From positions 340,988-404,987 of the forward strand of contig WELA01007798.1 in the NCBI GenBank assembly GCA_009602735.1: a stretch of DNA of 64,000 bases. The letters are read 5' to 3'. Of this stretch, positions 30,294 to 41,255 are shown in pieces (position 1 is the stretch's first letter; every line of letters begins with the position of its first letter). The notes under the pieces were generated by a model that was not told where the DNA came from, did not search any database, and worked only from the letters and a program-made list of their open reading frames with translations. The stretch comes from Mesotaenium endlicherianum (Eukaryota > Streptophyta > Zygnematophyceae > Zygnematales > Mesotaeniaceae). A program made the position numbers and the translations under genes.

Positions 30294-31515
30294 GTGAAGG
30301 AGCAAGCTGCAGGAGGACAAGCAGAAGTGATGTGGGGTGTTGAGCAAGAGGGAGCTGCCTCTGACTTTGACAATGAAGTGGAGTTTGTCGCAGAGAGACC
30401 TTCAAGTGCAACCAGAAGGAAATCAAGGAGGAGAGCAGGCAAGGAGCCTGCTAACGCAAAGGGAGCCAAAAATAGCTCCAGGTTAGCACCTGGTGCAGAG
30501 GTCTCAACCTGTGGAGAGGGTCATGCAGCAAGAAGAAGCTCCACCAGAATGAGTGTGATGCCTGTGATGTTTGGGGTGGACGAGTATGTGAATCTCGTTG
30601 AGGAGCTGGCAGAAGATGAAGTGGAGTGTGCGGTTGCCGACATGGTTGATGACACCGAGCCAAAGACCTATGAGGCAGCCATGAAGACAAATGCAGCAAA
30701 GCAATGGAGGAAAGCCTCAGCTGAGGAAATAAAGTCGTTGGAGAAGAATCACACCTAGGACCTGGAGGACCTGCCACTTGGCAAAAAGGTTGTTGGAGGT
30801 CGGTGGATCTACAGGAAGAGGAGAATGGCTGATGGATCTGAGGACAGATACAAGGCAAGATATGTGGCAAAGGGGTACTCACAGACAGAAGGAGAAGATT
30901 ATCATGAGACGTTTGCCCCTGTTGGCAAGATTGCCACTGTAAGGTGGTGGCCCAGATTGCAGCTGTGGACAATGTGGAGATGCACCAGATGGATGTGAAG
31001 ACCGCATTCCTGAATGGGGACTTGGAGGAAGAAGTTTACATGGAGCAGCCTGAAGGATTTGTTGATGCTAGGTTCCCCAAGAAGGTTTGCAAGCTGAGGA
31101 AGTCTCCATACGGCTTGAAGCAGAGTCCCAAGATGTGGAAACAGAAGATTGACTCCTTCCTATTGGAGCAAGGATTTGTGAGGTCAAATGCAGACAGCAG
31201 CCTCTATGTGAAAGGCGTTGGAGAGGACAGAGTGATGCTGGTGGGGAAGAAGATGGAGAAGGTACAGGAGGTGAAGAATGTACTGAGCAGCACATATGAT
31301 ATGAAGGCTCTTGGAAAGGTGGAGTTTGTGCTTGGCATACAGGTGAAGAGAGACAAGGCTAGGAGAGTCATCATGCTTTGGCAACCAGCTTACCTATAGA
31401 CAATCCTGGAAAGGTTTGATACGCAGACGTGCAAGTTTGTGAGAGTGCCTCTTGATCCTAAGCATAGGTTGAGTGGAAGCATGTGTGCCAAGGGTGAGAG
31501 AGAGTGGGAGATGAT
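30294..31515 (+). pseudogene. Ty1/copia RT, active site deleted and 3'-truncated
   Basis: It reads TYEAAMKTNAAKQWRKA, then a stop, [33 protein letters not shown], a frame change, and [20 protein letters not shown] with [15 protein letters not shown]. Where the catalytic YVDD should follow, the protein jumps from EDRVMLV to [14 protein letters not shown], so the active site is deleted. It continues to a stop at 31397-31399 and stops resembling copia at about 31515, where hAT sequence starts. RNase H and the 3' LTR are absent. Confidence 0.85.
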
Positions 31516-31531
31516 CCTAGTCATGAAATAC

Positions 31532-32006
31532 ATTTTTGTCTTTTACGTAAAACGTAGACGTACACGCGTATTACTTCGCAAGTGCACGTGTTACGACCTG
31601 AATGCGTGTGTCGGTGCAAAAACCGACATATCATTGGTCGCGCGTGTGCGTAGTAAGAAACTTGTGGCCTCTGACAGACTAACCGAACAAATAACGGAAA
31701 CGAGGCCAGTCATCGCAAATTACGCGGGAAGTGGCTGACGGGGTAATATTGCAATTCCAACTACTACAGCTGTCAACATCTCTTATCCCTCCACGACCAT
31801 GGACGTCGATAAACTTTCACGCTAACGCACAAGATCTACACACCATAGCCCACCAATTTGTTCACGAGGCAGTGGTCACCATCTTCAGCTTGTGTGCAAC
31901 TTTTATGCTTCGCTGCTATATGTTTTTCTCTTCAGACTTCCAGCCTTCATTCTTGCTAATGCCGCTGAACTTCTTATAATCGTTTGTAGTTAGGGTATCG
32001 TGGAAC
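31532..32006 (+). other. hAT 5' subterminal region
   Basis: There is no gene. It holds several CG-rich words (ACGCGT, CGCGTGTGCG) and leads into the first predicted hAT exon. Confidence 0.4.
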
Positions 32007-32118
32007 ATGGGCAATCGTGGAGACTCGCTCCTCATGGACTCTCAAGACGATGATAAGCTACCAGTGGAGGTGGAGGAGGGCTCAAGTGCGAGAGATGCCA
32101 GCGTTTCTCAAAAGAAAC
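32007..32118 (+). pseudogene. hAT transposase exon 1 (predicted)
   Basis: ATG at 32007 opens a short acidic leader (MGNRGDSLLMDSQDDDK...) ending KK before the donor AAAC/GTTAGT. Joined to the acceptor GTGTCAG at 32923 the frame continues into the BED-finger exon, with one stop (TAG 32947-32949) in between. The start is plausible but not proven. Confidence 0.5.
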
Positions 32119-32923
32119 GTTAGTGGAACCAACATTACTATTGCTCTTGCCCCTGATTGTATGTTTGTATGTTGTGGGGCTTTGTTCCATGCTCAGAGCG
32201 ATGTTCTCATGGGGCTACTTGCTGGCATTTTTGATGGTAGTGTTTGTGGTTCATACTGCCTGCTGTGTGCATTTCATTGTGCTTCTGCTGCTGGGTATTC
32301 ACCTGATGATTTTGTAGTGTAAGTTTTGTGTTACCTTGCTTTAGTTGTCTGTTGCCGGCCTTTTCTTGTGTGATCATTCGTGTTTGGGGCTTGCCACAAT
32401 ATGTCTTATATGCTTCATATAGTTCCCTGTTGAAAGTATGCTCCTTTGAAAGTATTCTTATTGATTGCTGGCTCCTGCTGTTTCATTACATGTGTGCTCC
32501 TTTATGTTTGCTGGTTGTTGTTTTCAGTCCTTCCTGTTTGCTGCTAACCTGCTTCCTGTCTATGCCAATTTGCTAGTACTTTTGTGGTTGCTAGCTGCTG
32601 CTGCTGATTGCTTCTCTTTTGTGTTTTTGCTTTGTTATATTATTTTGTCTGCTTTCCAGCTAGCAGTCAATTTTTTGTCATTATTGTAACCTGCTAGCCA
32701 GCTTCCTCTTTGTGGTCTTCTGCAAGTAATTTTATTGATTGCTGGCTGCTGCTGTTGCATTTCTTTTGTAGTCCATTCTGTTTGCTACTTGCAATTTTTT
32801 GTCTTTTGCTATTTGCTGCTAATGTGGTTCCTTGTTAAGCTACTTTGCAAGTAGTTTATTGGCTGCTCGTCGAATACGGTGATTGCACTTCTTTTGTGCT
32901 TGTGCTGTTTGCTTATGTGTCAG
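32119..32923 (+). other. hAT intron 1
   Basis: It is 805 bp, GT...AG, and rich in TTGCTGGCTGCTG-type words. There is no gene; open frames here are low-complexity. Confidence 0.5.
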
Positions 32924-33792
32924 GGAAACAATCTACATTTGGATCCTAGTCTAGTGGGGAACTCTCTGAGTGGCAGCATGTTACAGTGACTCTAAGGGTT
33001 CCAAGCTTGGCAAGGTGAGATGCAAGTTTTGTGACATGGAGACGTCGAGAGCGTGTACTAGAATTCGCCTCCACTTGGCTCAAATCAGGAGGGGGGACAT
33101 AGCTATATGCCCTAAGGAGGATCTGGATGTCGCTGAGCATTATGCGGCTGTTGTGCACAAAGATGATTTGGAGAAGATTTTGAAGCACAAGAATGCAGAT
33201 GAGTTGTGCCTCATTAGGGAATTGCGTCTTAAAACTGCCATGGCTGATGTCATAGCTGATAAGCATTGCATTACTTCAGGTCCATTGAGTCAAGGTGGGA
33301 GTCAGACTACTTCGGAGGATGCTTTTAATATCAGCCATAGAGAATTTGCACATCAGGCCATAGCTAGGTTTATTTCTGACAATGCATTGGCGTTCAATGT
33401 TGCCTAGAGCTTAACTTATTCAGAAGTTTTTTGAGCTGTGGTGAAGGCTGGTCCTGGGTACAAACCTCCTAAGGTTGACCGCTTGAGAACTGTTATGCTG
33501 GACAAAGAAGCTGCTGTTACAGATCAACAAGTGTCGCAATTCATCGAGAGGGCTGGAGTTAACAAGTTCACAATCACGTCAGATGGGTGGACCGACCACA
33601 CAAAGAGACCCCTCATCAACTTTATGGCTGCTTCTGCTGAGGGCGACGTCTTCCTGAAGGCCGTCAACACTGAGAATATGACTGAGAGTGCTGCTTACCT
33701 TGCTGCCTTGTTTCGTGAGGTGATTGACCAACTTGGCGCAGACAACATCTTACAGATTTGCACTGATTCAGCAGTTGTCTGCAAAGATGCAG
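32924..33792 (+). pseudogene. hAT transposase exon 2: BED finger and DUF659-like core
   Basis: A BED-type zinc finger (SEWQHVT; KVRCKFCDMETS; RLHLAQI; ICP) is followed by a linker with stops near 33405 and 33435. The transposase core has FTITSDGWTDHTKRPLINF (first catalytic D) and DNILQICTDSAVVCKDAG (second D). This is the order of plant hAT proteins that combine BED, DUF659 and a C-terminal dimerisation domain. The donor GCAG/GTACAG at 33792 pairs with the acceptor at 46023, and the coding frame carries across (DAG then TLIKVEYPH). It would cut and paste its own DNA if intact. Confidence 0.85.
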
Positions 33793-34023
33793 GTACAGTA
33801 GTTCCTACATATGATTTATCTGTGCATGTAAATTGTGAAGGCTATATGGTTGCTTAATGAATTAGTATGCTAATTCCTGTGTACTACTCTATTTCTCTGC
33901 TTTTTTTGGTTGCTTTTGTGACTGATGTTTAAGACACTGCTGGCTGCCGCGATGTTTTATTTTCTATGCTTCAGTGGTTGCTGTTGGGGGCAGTCATGTG
34001 TGGTTGCTCTGCTTCTCTGTTCA
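33793..34023 (+). other. hAT intron 2, left part
   Basis: There is no gene. It contains the GGCTGCTG / GGGGGCAGTCATGTG repeat words seen again after 45445. The C3 insertion target GTTCA is at 34019-34023. Confidence 0.6.
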
Positions 34024-34526
34024 TGTAGTAAAATAGATAGATGAAGTACTTAGTGAAATATAATTATTTATCTATTCAAGACAAGGATCTTTGAACACAA
34101 GTGGTAGCTTCTTGAAAGAGAGATGGCTTCTTGGAAGGTAATATATTTCTGGATTTTGGCAAGTACAAGAGTGATTCTGGAATGTCTTTCTATTTTCTAG
34201 CTCTTGTTTATATACTTGCTACATAAGTAATTTCTAGGAAGGTGTATGTTGATGTGTTGGCACCCAACACATCCCAAAACTTGCCACCTCTTTCTAGAAT
34301 AATGTACACATGTCCTTTTGACCTAAAAATGGCACATCTGACTTTTGCCACATGGAGTTCTTCTAGGTCTTTCCTCTAACTTCGAAAATGCCTTGGAAGG
34401 TTCAAAGGACATGAACCAAGTTACTAGAGTACCTATTCACACTTGACTCCACACCATACTACTTCAAATATATTTGAAAACACTAAAATATATGCAAACT
34501 AATGTATAATAACTCAAATCACTACA
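34024..34526 (-). repeat. C3 outer 3' LTR copy
   Basis: It is 503 bp with TGTAGT...ACTACA ends. It adjoins the second copy with no spacer (CTACA/TGTAG) and its left flank is the target duplication GTTCA. Confidence 0.93.
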
Positions 34527-35029
34527 TGTAGTGAAACAGATAGATAAAGTACTTAGTAAAACAGAATACTTTATCTATTCAAGACAAGGATCTTTGAACA
34601 CAAGTGGTAGCTTCTTGAAAGAGAGATGGCTTCTTGAAAGTTAATATATTTCTGGATTTTGGCAAGTACAAGAGTGATTCTGGAATGTCTTTCTATTTTC
34701 TAGCTCTTGTTTATATACTTGCTACATAAGTAGTTTCGAGGAAGGTGTATGTTGATGTGTTGGCACCCAACACATCCCAGAACTTGCCACCTCTTTCTAG
34801 AATAATGTACACATGTCCTTTTGACCTAAAAATGGCACATCTGACTTTTGCCACGTGGAGTTTTTCTAGGTCTTTCCTCTAACTTCGAAAATGCCTTAGA
34901 AGGTTCAAAGGACATGAACAAAGTCACTAGAGTACCTATTCACACTTGAATCCACACAATACTACTCCAAATATATTTGAAAACATTGAAATATATGCAT
35001 ACTAATATATAATAACTCAAATCACTACA
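34527..35029 (-). repeat. C3 inner 3' LTR copy
   Basis: It is 503 bp and directly follows the polypurine tract (minus GGCGGGGGGATGG, 35030-35042). It differs from the outer copy by scattered substitutions, for example TAGTTTCGAGG here against TAATTTCTAGG. Confidence 0.93.
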
Positions 35030-35231
35030 CCATCCCCCCGCCAAAAATAGCGACGTCTCGGCGCGTCAAGTCAGCTCTTACACATGTGGAGCAGACTAGT
35101 CAACAGCTTCAAGTCAGATGCCACAAATGTGAAGAGGATTAGTCCAAGGCGCCAAGTTAGGTGCTACATATGTAAGGTAGACTAGGCAAGGTCGTATGTG
35201 GTGTGACCTTATTGGCTAGCCTACTCCTTAA
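35030..35231 (-). other. C3 3' untranslated region, LTR side
   Basis: It holds the polypurine tract and the three-fold 43-bp repeat with cores at 35081, 35124 and 35167, as in C1. It ends at TTAA (35228-35231), the piggyBac target. The other part of the tail resumes at 39505. Confidence 0.8.
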
Positions 35232-35744
35232 CACTAGGTCTCCCAAGGAAAAGATCATATATGGTCCAATAATGCACCCCCTAAGTCACATTATATTAAA
35301 ATAACCACTGAAGCTATGACTATGTGTGATAGACCATTAGAGAGCTTACATCACAAAGTATTGCACTGGCCATGTGGCCCGCAATTTTCGAAAAGGTAAA
35401 GTGTACTTTCCGTACAAGGTGTGTACGGTAACAAGAAACGAGCAAATAGAGCCAACTTTACCTTCACACACTATGAATTTGAATTTGAACCAGTAGTTGT
35501 TGATTTAATCAGGGGTAGGCATGTGTCTTACCTATCACATGAAACAGATTTTATTTCATTCTAATCAGTAGCTTTGTGGAGGCACCCTCTGTACTTAGTG
35601 GACCATATGGGGTCCGGGTATTTTCGTACTTTTTAGTGCCTCATGCACCAAAGCATCACAGTTAATAATTCATATTTTATTCTTTGCACGTGCAAATAGT
35701 ATTCTTTAAAGTGGAGGTTGAAAGTATGGTCTTACTTAACATAC

Positions 35745-37960
35745 AAATGGACAAATCGCTGGCGTCATCCGTCCGTCACGTAGTCCTTAAGCCTCTAACG
35801 TCGTGTTTGTCAAAAAGTCACTCCGCTTTTGTGTTGACTACCGACGTCTCAACGCCGACACAGTCCCTGACAACTTGGGATTACCTCGTATTGACGACAT
35901 CCTTACCTTCTGTTAGAAATTCCAGTTTATATATGTCATCGACATGCAAGCCGGCAATTGGCAAATCAAAATGCACCCTTTTGACATTCAAACAACCGCA
36001 TTCCGCACCCCCAAGGGACAAATTGAATTTCACATCATGCCGTTTGGGCTACTTAACGCTTCGGCCACGTTCCAACGATTTATGGATGAAGTTTTCTCGG
36101 ATTTGGAATTTGTTCGGTGGTATCTCGACGACATCGCAATCGTAAATCCCGATGCCAACAGTCATGTTCGACACTGCTGCCTTGTCCGCAACCATCTGCT
36201 CGCACACAACATTAAACATAAAGCCGAGAAGGCCCATCTAGGACAAATTACTTGGCCACATTATCACACCAGATGGAATATCCCCTGACCTCGCCCGCAC
36301 TGGCGTTGTCGCGGCTTTTAGTAGGCCCGATTCTTCCAAAGCCGTCCAACGCCCGCTCGGACTCTGCGCCTGGCAACATAAGTACATACCTCATTTTTCG
36401 GCATGCACTGCCCCTCTTCGGGCCCTGCTCACCGCTGGTTCGAAGTTCGACTGGACGCCATCTTGTGAAACCGCGTTTTTGGATCTCAAAGCCGTTCTCT
36501 CGGACCCTGGCTTGCTCGCTTTCCCAGATCCACATTGTCCATATCAATTATTCACAGACGCCTCCGATCTCGAGCTCGATGCCGTCCTTCTTCAACCTGA
36601 TCTTCACACCGGTGGGCCTCGCGTTATTTCTTACCTTTCCCGATCGCTTGCCCCTGCCGAAAAGAATTACACCGCCACAGAGAAAGAATGTTTAGTAGTT
36701 ATTTGGGCCATGACCAAACTCCATATTTATGTCCACGGCGTCCACACCACTATCTTCACTGACCATAGTGCCTTAACCTGGATTTTTCAAACAACAGACG
36801 TTCGCGGCCGTTTGGCTCGCTGGATCATGTCCCTCCAAGTATTTGACTTTGATATTCGCCATCGTCCGAGAAAAGATAACCAACAAGCCGATGCTCTCTC
36901 TCGCGCCTTTTCGGTCCATCAGAGAAACTCCACCCTCCCCTCGGTGGAGGAAATTCGCACGGCTCAAACCTACGATTCCTGAACAAATGATTTGCTCCGA
37001 CAGCTTTGCTTCCCCACCTCCTCCGACAAAAACCGACCCACCCCCCCATACCGCATCCACGACGATACCCTTTCTTATTTTGATCAGGGCTATCATAAGC
37101 TCGCGGTTCCCACCTCGTTGCGTCGCACTTATCTTGCGGCCGCTCACGATCAACTCCTCGGTGGGGGACACTAGGGTTTTCACAAGACCTTAGAGAAGCT
37201 ACGCTGCACGTGCCATTGGCCTGGCCTGCGGCATGACCTCCACATATACCTTGAAACTTGTCACCCCTGTCAACGACGTAAAAAATTACAACGTCAACAT
37301 ATCGCTCCCCTCCAGTCCATTAGCGCTTCTGAACCATTCGAATTAGTCGCTATGGACATCATGGGACCTCTACCATGTAGCAGCTCCGGCAATCGCTACG
37401 TCATCTTCGCGACAGACTACCTCACCCGCTGGGTGGTCGGTGTTGCCATCATCGAAGCTTCCGCCACGTGTGCCGCGGCCTTCTTCTTCGAAAAAGTTAT
37501 ATGTCAGCACCTTTGCCCCACCTGGCTCTTAACCGGTAACGGTTCTCATTTCCGCAGTCAAGTCCTAGCCCACATCTGTGCCAAACTGGGCGTCCATAAG
37601 TCATACACATCCGCGTATCACTCCCAAACGGACGGTCTCGTTGAGCGCCTCAACCGCACCATCAAGGATATGATGGCCAAATACATCAATCCCCATCATA
37701 TCAATTGGGACACCCACCTTCCCTTCCTCATTGGCACTTACAACTCTTCTTTGCAGGCTTCTACACGGGTTTCCCCGTTCAAAGCCCTCTGTGGTCGGGA
37801 CAGCAATCTGCCGGCTTCCCTCACAATTCCCCAACCATCCCGGCCCTCTAAGAATGCACTTGCTTGGTCTGAACACCTAGCCGATAAACTTCCCCTCCTA
37901 CGCTCCTTTATTACACATAACCTTCAGAAAACCCAACATACACCCCTCAACCCCAATGTC
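35745..37960 (+). pseudogene. Gypsy fragment H (RT, RNase H, integrase), unlike families B-E
   Basis: This lies inside the piggyBac element on the opposite strand. It begins within RT (FCVDYRRLNADTVPDN, then a stop) and continues NWQIKMHPFDIQTTAFRTP, MPFGLLNASATFQRFMDEVF and the active site WYLDDIAIVN. After a frame change come RNase H (LFTDASDLELDAVLLQ; TDHSALTWIF) and an H2C2 finger (CHPCQRRKK). The integrase reads VAMDIMGPLP, LTGNGSHF (N for the second D) and TDGLVERLN. Protease, gag, chromodomain and LTRs are absent. The codons are C-rich, unlike the other elements, and the protein style recalls animal-type gypsy elements, which is an impression only. Confidence 0.85.
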
Positions 37961-38121
37961 AAAATATTTATATATAAAATAATGAATTAAAATGTTTAAA
38001 AATAAATTATTAGTTGCAAAATGTTGCAGAATCGACAGTTTTGCACACATGAAGCTGAATTGTTTATGGAGCACAATGTCTTTCATATATGTTTCAGTTG
38101 CAGTTCCTTTGCTCTACAATC

Positions 38122-38640
38122 CTACTTTTTACTGCTACTTAGCTTGTAGGGGCCACTATCTACATGTGCTATATGCCTGTTGGTATGGTACTCCTCAAAG
38201 CAAGGCGCGGGGCAAAGCGCTACTCCACACGTTGCGCACCAATAGCTAGGCCTCACCTTACTCTTCTCATGGCCTAGGTCATACAACTTGCTCTTGCACA
38301 CTACACATCCTGGTCTAGAGCCTCCTGGAAGGTGCTTAGGGAAGTGTCTCCCTAGGAACCTGTCAATCCCAGCCCGCCCCGCACTCCAGCGAAAGCGCCT
38401 CCCCTTATGTGGATCATGGTAGTCTGTCATCTCCGCTACAACATCTAACATGAAGGGATACCTGTCACTCTCAGGATGGGCGAGGTTGTAGAGGATGTAG
38501 GCATCGGCCAGGGCAGCATCAAATAGACCCCAATATAGTTTGTGCCACCACTTTAAGCTCACAGCAGAAGTCTCGATAAAGAACTTATCTCTCACACAGA
38601 GCTTGTAAAATTGATCAACAATATAGTGCACCACAATGTT
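38122..38640 (-). pseudogene. piggyBac transposase C-terminal part
   Basis: The open frame starts further up at 38730, but piggyBac-like sequence starts near NIVVHYIVDQFYKLC. It has the conserved SLKWWHKLYWGLFDAALADAY helix, a linker and a cysteine-rich C-terminal finger (CVVCKSKLYD; YWCATCGVALCPAPCF; YHTNRH). This tryptophan/aromatic block followed by a C-rich finger is typical of piggyBac transposases. The catalytic DDD core upstream is missing. Confidence 0.82.
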
Positions 38641-38671
38641 TGGAGAAGTCATGGTTAAGGAGAAATTATGG

Positions 38672-39217
38672 TTATGCAGCAGTTGCCCTTCTCCTCCTCT
38701 TCCTTCTCTTATTTTTGACAGTAGGAACAATGAGCATCAGCTGCTTACCTCTTCCAGTGTCAGGCCTGCCCCTCTTCCTCATAATATCCTCCTCCTCCTC
38801 CTCCTCCTCCTCCTCCTCCTCCTCTTCCTCCTCATCCTCCTTATCCTCCTCATCCTCCTTATCCTCCTCACCATCACTAGACCTTGGCTGTGAGTCATCA
38901 TTTGGATGTTGGGAGGACGAAATTAGACTGTGACCCTCATTCTCCCTCGAATTTGAAAGCAAAGAGGCCCTTGAGGAAACCAAGCCAAAACGAACTACAT
39001 GCGGCTCGAAATAAAACCAGGACTCTTCAGGCACTGTAGATAGGTACTGCCTGACCTGCCATGCCTCCCATTGCTTCTTTTCTTTGTCATACAACACTTC
39101 TATGAGCCATGAGTTTTCCTTTTTAGTCCCATTCGCCCATTCATCTCCCCAGAAGGTGGCAGGGATGAGTAGTTTACCACCCACAACTATTTTTGGCGCA
39201 TTTGAAGAAGAAGTCAT
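38672..39217 (-). pseudogene. piggyBac ORF N-terminal part with acidic run
   Basis: It starts MTSSSNAPKIVVGGKLL at 39217 and includes WFYFEPHVVRFG. A long glutamate run encoded by (TCC)n on the plus strand (38787-38870) precedes a basic patch (KNKRRKRRRR). It then passes directly into the C-terminal frame. I do not recognise the N-terminal segment as a catalytic domain. Its place and strand suggest it belongs to the same gene, internally deleted. Confidence 0.6.
38787..38870. repeat. (TCC)n-rich microsatellite
   Basis: This is a run of TCC triplets with TCA/TTA interruptions. Read on the minus strand it encodes the acidic E/D run of the piggyBac ORF. Confidence 0.9.
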
Positions 39218-39504
39218 GGCTCTAAGAGCTCTTTAGTGACCTCGGGTATGACAGACTTTTCACTTGAAATTTTGTTGTGAACCTGAACTTAGAACCTCCT
39301 TCTTTTCACTCTAACTTTGTCGTTAATAATCGGAAGACCATTTTGCATTTTTTCGCCTAAAGTTCAAGTCTGTACGGTTCGTTTGAGCCATAATTTGTAC
39401 CAGTTGGTCAACTGTAGCACCCTGGAGGTCAGCTCTGAAAAATGGGGGTTAGCTAGACCATATATGGTCCGAGGACCATATATGGTCCGATGGGATACCT
39501 AGTG

Positions 39505-40218
39505 TTAATGATAAAGAAAATTGGCCTAGAATCTGCCACAAATTCAAAAATTCTTAGCGTCCACAGAACTGCTCCAAATCTAAAAATTTGAGTGCCAAAC
39601 GGACCGCGTCGAAAAACTCTACCGGGTCACCACATTTGAGAGCATTCTAATTTGTGGAGTGTCGCGGAGAGCTGAGAGTGTAGGCACTCCTCCAAATCTG
39701 TGCAGAAACTTCTGAAAATCATAACTCCTTCTATACTTCTCCAAATTTTGCAAAGTAGGTCTCAAAATGGGCGCTGTAAGGTGTTCTACCAGAGTCTTGA
39801 GTTTCAGAGCATTCCAAGTTCAGGGGAGGGCACAATGTCAGAAGGCAGATTCTGCCGTACCAATGCCAGCAGCTTGACCCCCTTCTACTTAGAGCATCAT
39901 ATCTCTCTCACCAGTGCTCCAATTTGAGCAAAGTTGGACTCTAAATGACCGGCTACTTATGGACTATAGCCAGGTAAACTTTCAGAATTTATAAAGCAGA
40001 GACCTATCACCAGTAGCAGTTTTAGTTTTCGGTCCAGAAACTATGAGAAGAGAAGAGTGTCTAATGTCAATTTTTCCTCTTTCTTGTTCTTGCAGGCTGC
40101 CTCCAAGGGGTCTTCTGCTGCTTCTTGATGGTGGCAGGCTGCCTCCCTGAAGTCTTTGGGATTCTAATAGAGAGACTTGGGGCTGGTCCAAGATGGGGGT
40201 TGGCGGCATGGAAGCGCT
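39505..40218 (-). other. C3 3' untranslated region, pol side
   Basis: This continues the C tail after the piggyBac TTAA and matches C1 3776-4348. It contains no gene. Confidence 0.8.
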
Positions 40219-41243
40219 TCAACTTTTCTGAACTTTGTCAAGGTAGTGCGCCGCCACCCAACTATTCTCCGAATCTGGATATCCTTTCCACTTGATCAAG
40301 TATTGCTGCTTTCTCCTGAAATTTCTCATAGCCACTATGTCTTCCACTTCGTACTCCAAATGATCATCCACTATTGTTGGGGCTGGTGGGGTTGTCACAC
40401 GTCTTGGGAACTTGTTGTCGGGTTGCACATATGGCTTGAAGAGGGAAGCGTGGACTACGGGGTCGATGTGCATAGTTTGGGGAAGTTCTAGCTGGAAAGC
40501 AACGGGGTTGACTTGCTGGATAATCTTGAAGGGTCCCAAATACTTGGGAGAGAACTTGCTGCCGGCAGGCCTGTTGTTCAGGGAAATATTGTTGGATGAT
40601 AGTAACACGTTGTCACCCACTCTGTACGTAATTTTTCTCTTCTGGATCTGTTCGCCACTCTTGCTAAAGCATCTTGCGGGTTTTGTAGAGCTTTCTTTGC
40701 TGCTGTAAGGGCTGCTTCTAATGTCTCTAAAAAATTTGTGGCTGCAGGTACATCATCAAGGCCAGCCGTGAAGCTCAGCGGCGTGGTCGGATGGAAGCCA
40801 TAGTTGAGGTAGAATGGGGACTCTTGGGTAGAGGCCTGCGTAGTGTTGTTGTAGGCAAACTCCAGGATGGTCAAGTAAATGTCCCAATCTTGCTCCAGAG
40901 TAGACACGTAGGCCTTTAGGGAGGTCTTTAGGGTACGATTCATACGCTTGGTTTGGCCATCTGATTGGGGGTGGTAGGCGGTAGACATATCCAGCGATGT
41001 ACCCAAGTTCTTGAAGAGATTTTTCCAGAAATGGCTTGTGAATCTTGGGTCTCTATATGACACAATTCTTGATGGTAGTCCATGGAGTCGGAAGATGTTG
41101 TCAAAGATGAGTGTTGCAAGTTGTGGTGCTGTAGCCTTAGTCGTCGTAGGAATGACATGAGCCATCTTAGTAAGTCTGTCCACCACCGTGAGTATTGTAT
41201 TATGGCCTCGAGGTGTCACGGGCAAGTCCACGATAAGGTCCAT
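40219..41243 (-). pseudogene. C3 integrase core and chromodomain
   Basis: It carries [15 protein letters not shown] (D), IVSYRDPRFTSHF (SDRD became SYRD; the catalytic D remains) and QSDGQTKRMN (TE became TK, so the catalytic glutamate is lost). After a frame change near 40620 come YLGPFKIIQQVNP and the chromodomain FRRKQQYLIKWKGYPDSENS, ending VQKS at 40219. It is shorter than C1, which has a further basic tail. It is probably inactive. Confidence 0.88.
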
Positions 41244-41255
41244 TGAGATGTCCGT

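Larger units (their letters stand above)
35232..39504 (-). mobile_element. piggyBac-like DNA transposon
   Basis: The ends are CACTAGGTCTCCCA and, inverted, CACTAGGTATCCCA (13 of 14), each next to TTAA (35228-35231 and 39505-39508). The related C1 element shows the empty site (CTACTCCTTGATGATAAAG, about 3771). The transposase runs on the minus strand, but its catalytic middle is gone; the interior is occupied by gypsy fragment H. A second left-end copy lies at 54941. Confidence 0.88.

Noticed and set aside
31502-31515. 8-bp target duplication of the hAT element (GAGATGAT vs CCCTCCAC)
   Set aside because: The two flanks do not match; the copia sequence on the left also does not resume on the right.
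32300-32930. Several small hydrophobic open frames (for example 32123-32317, 32465-32689) as membrane proteins
   Set aside because: They come from the T/G-rich repeated hAT intron sequence and have no start context or conservation.
37898-38250. Small open frames around 37898-38249
   Set aside because: They are antisense or border frames of gypsy H and the piggyBac C-terminal gene.
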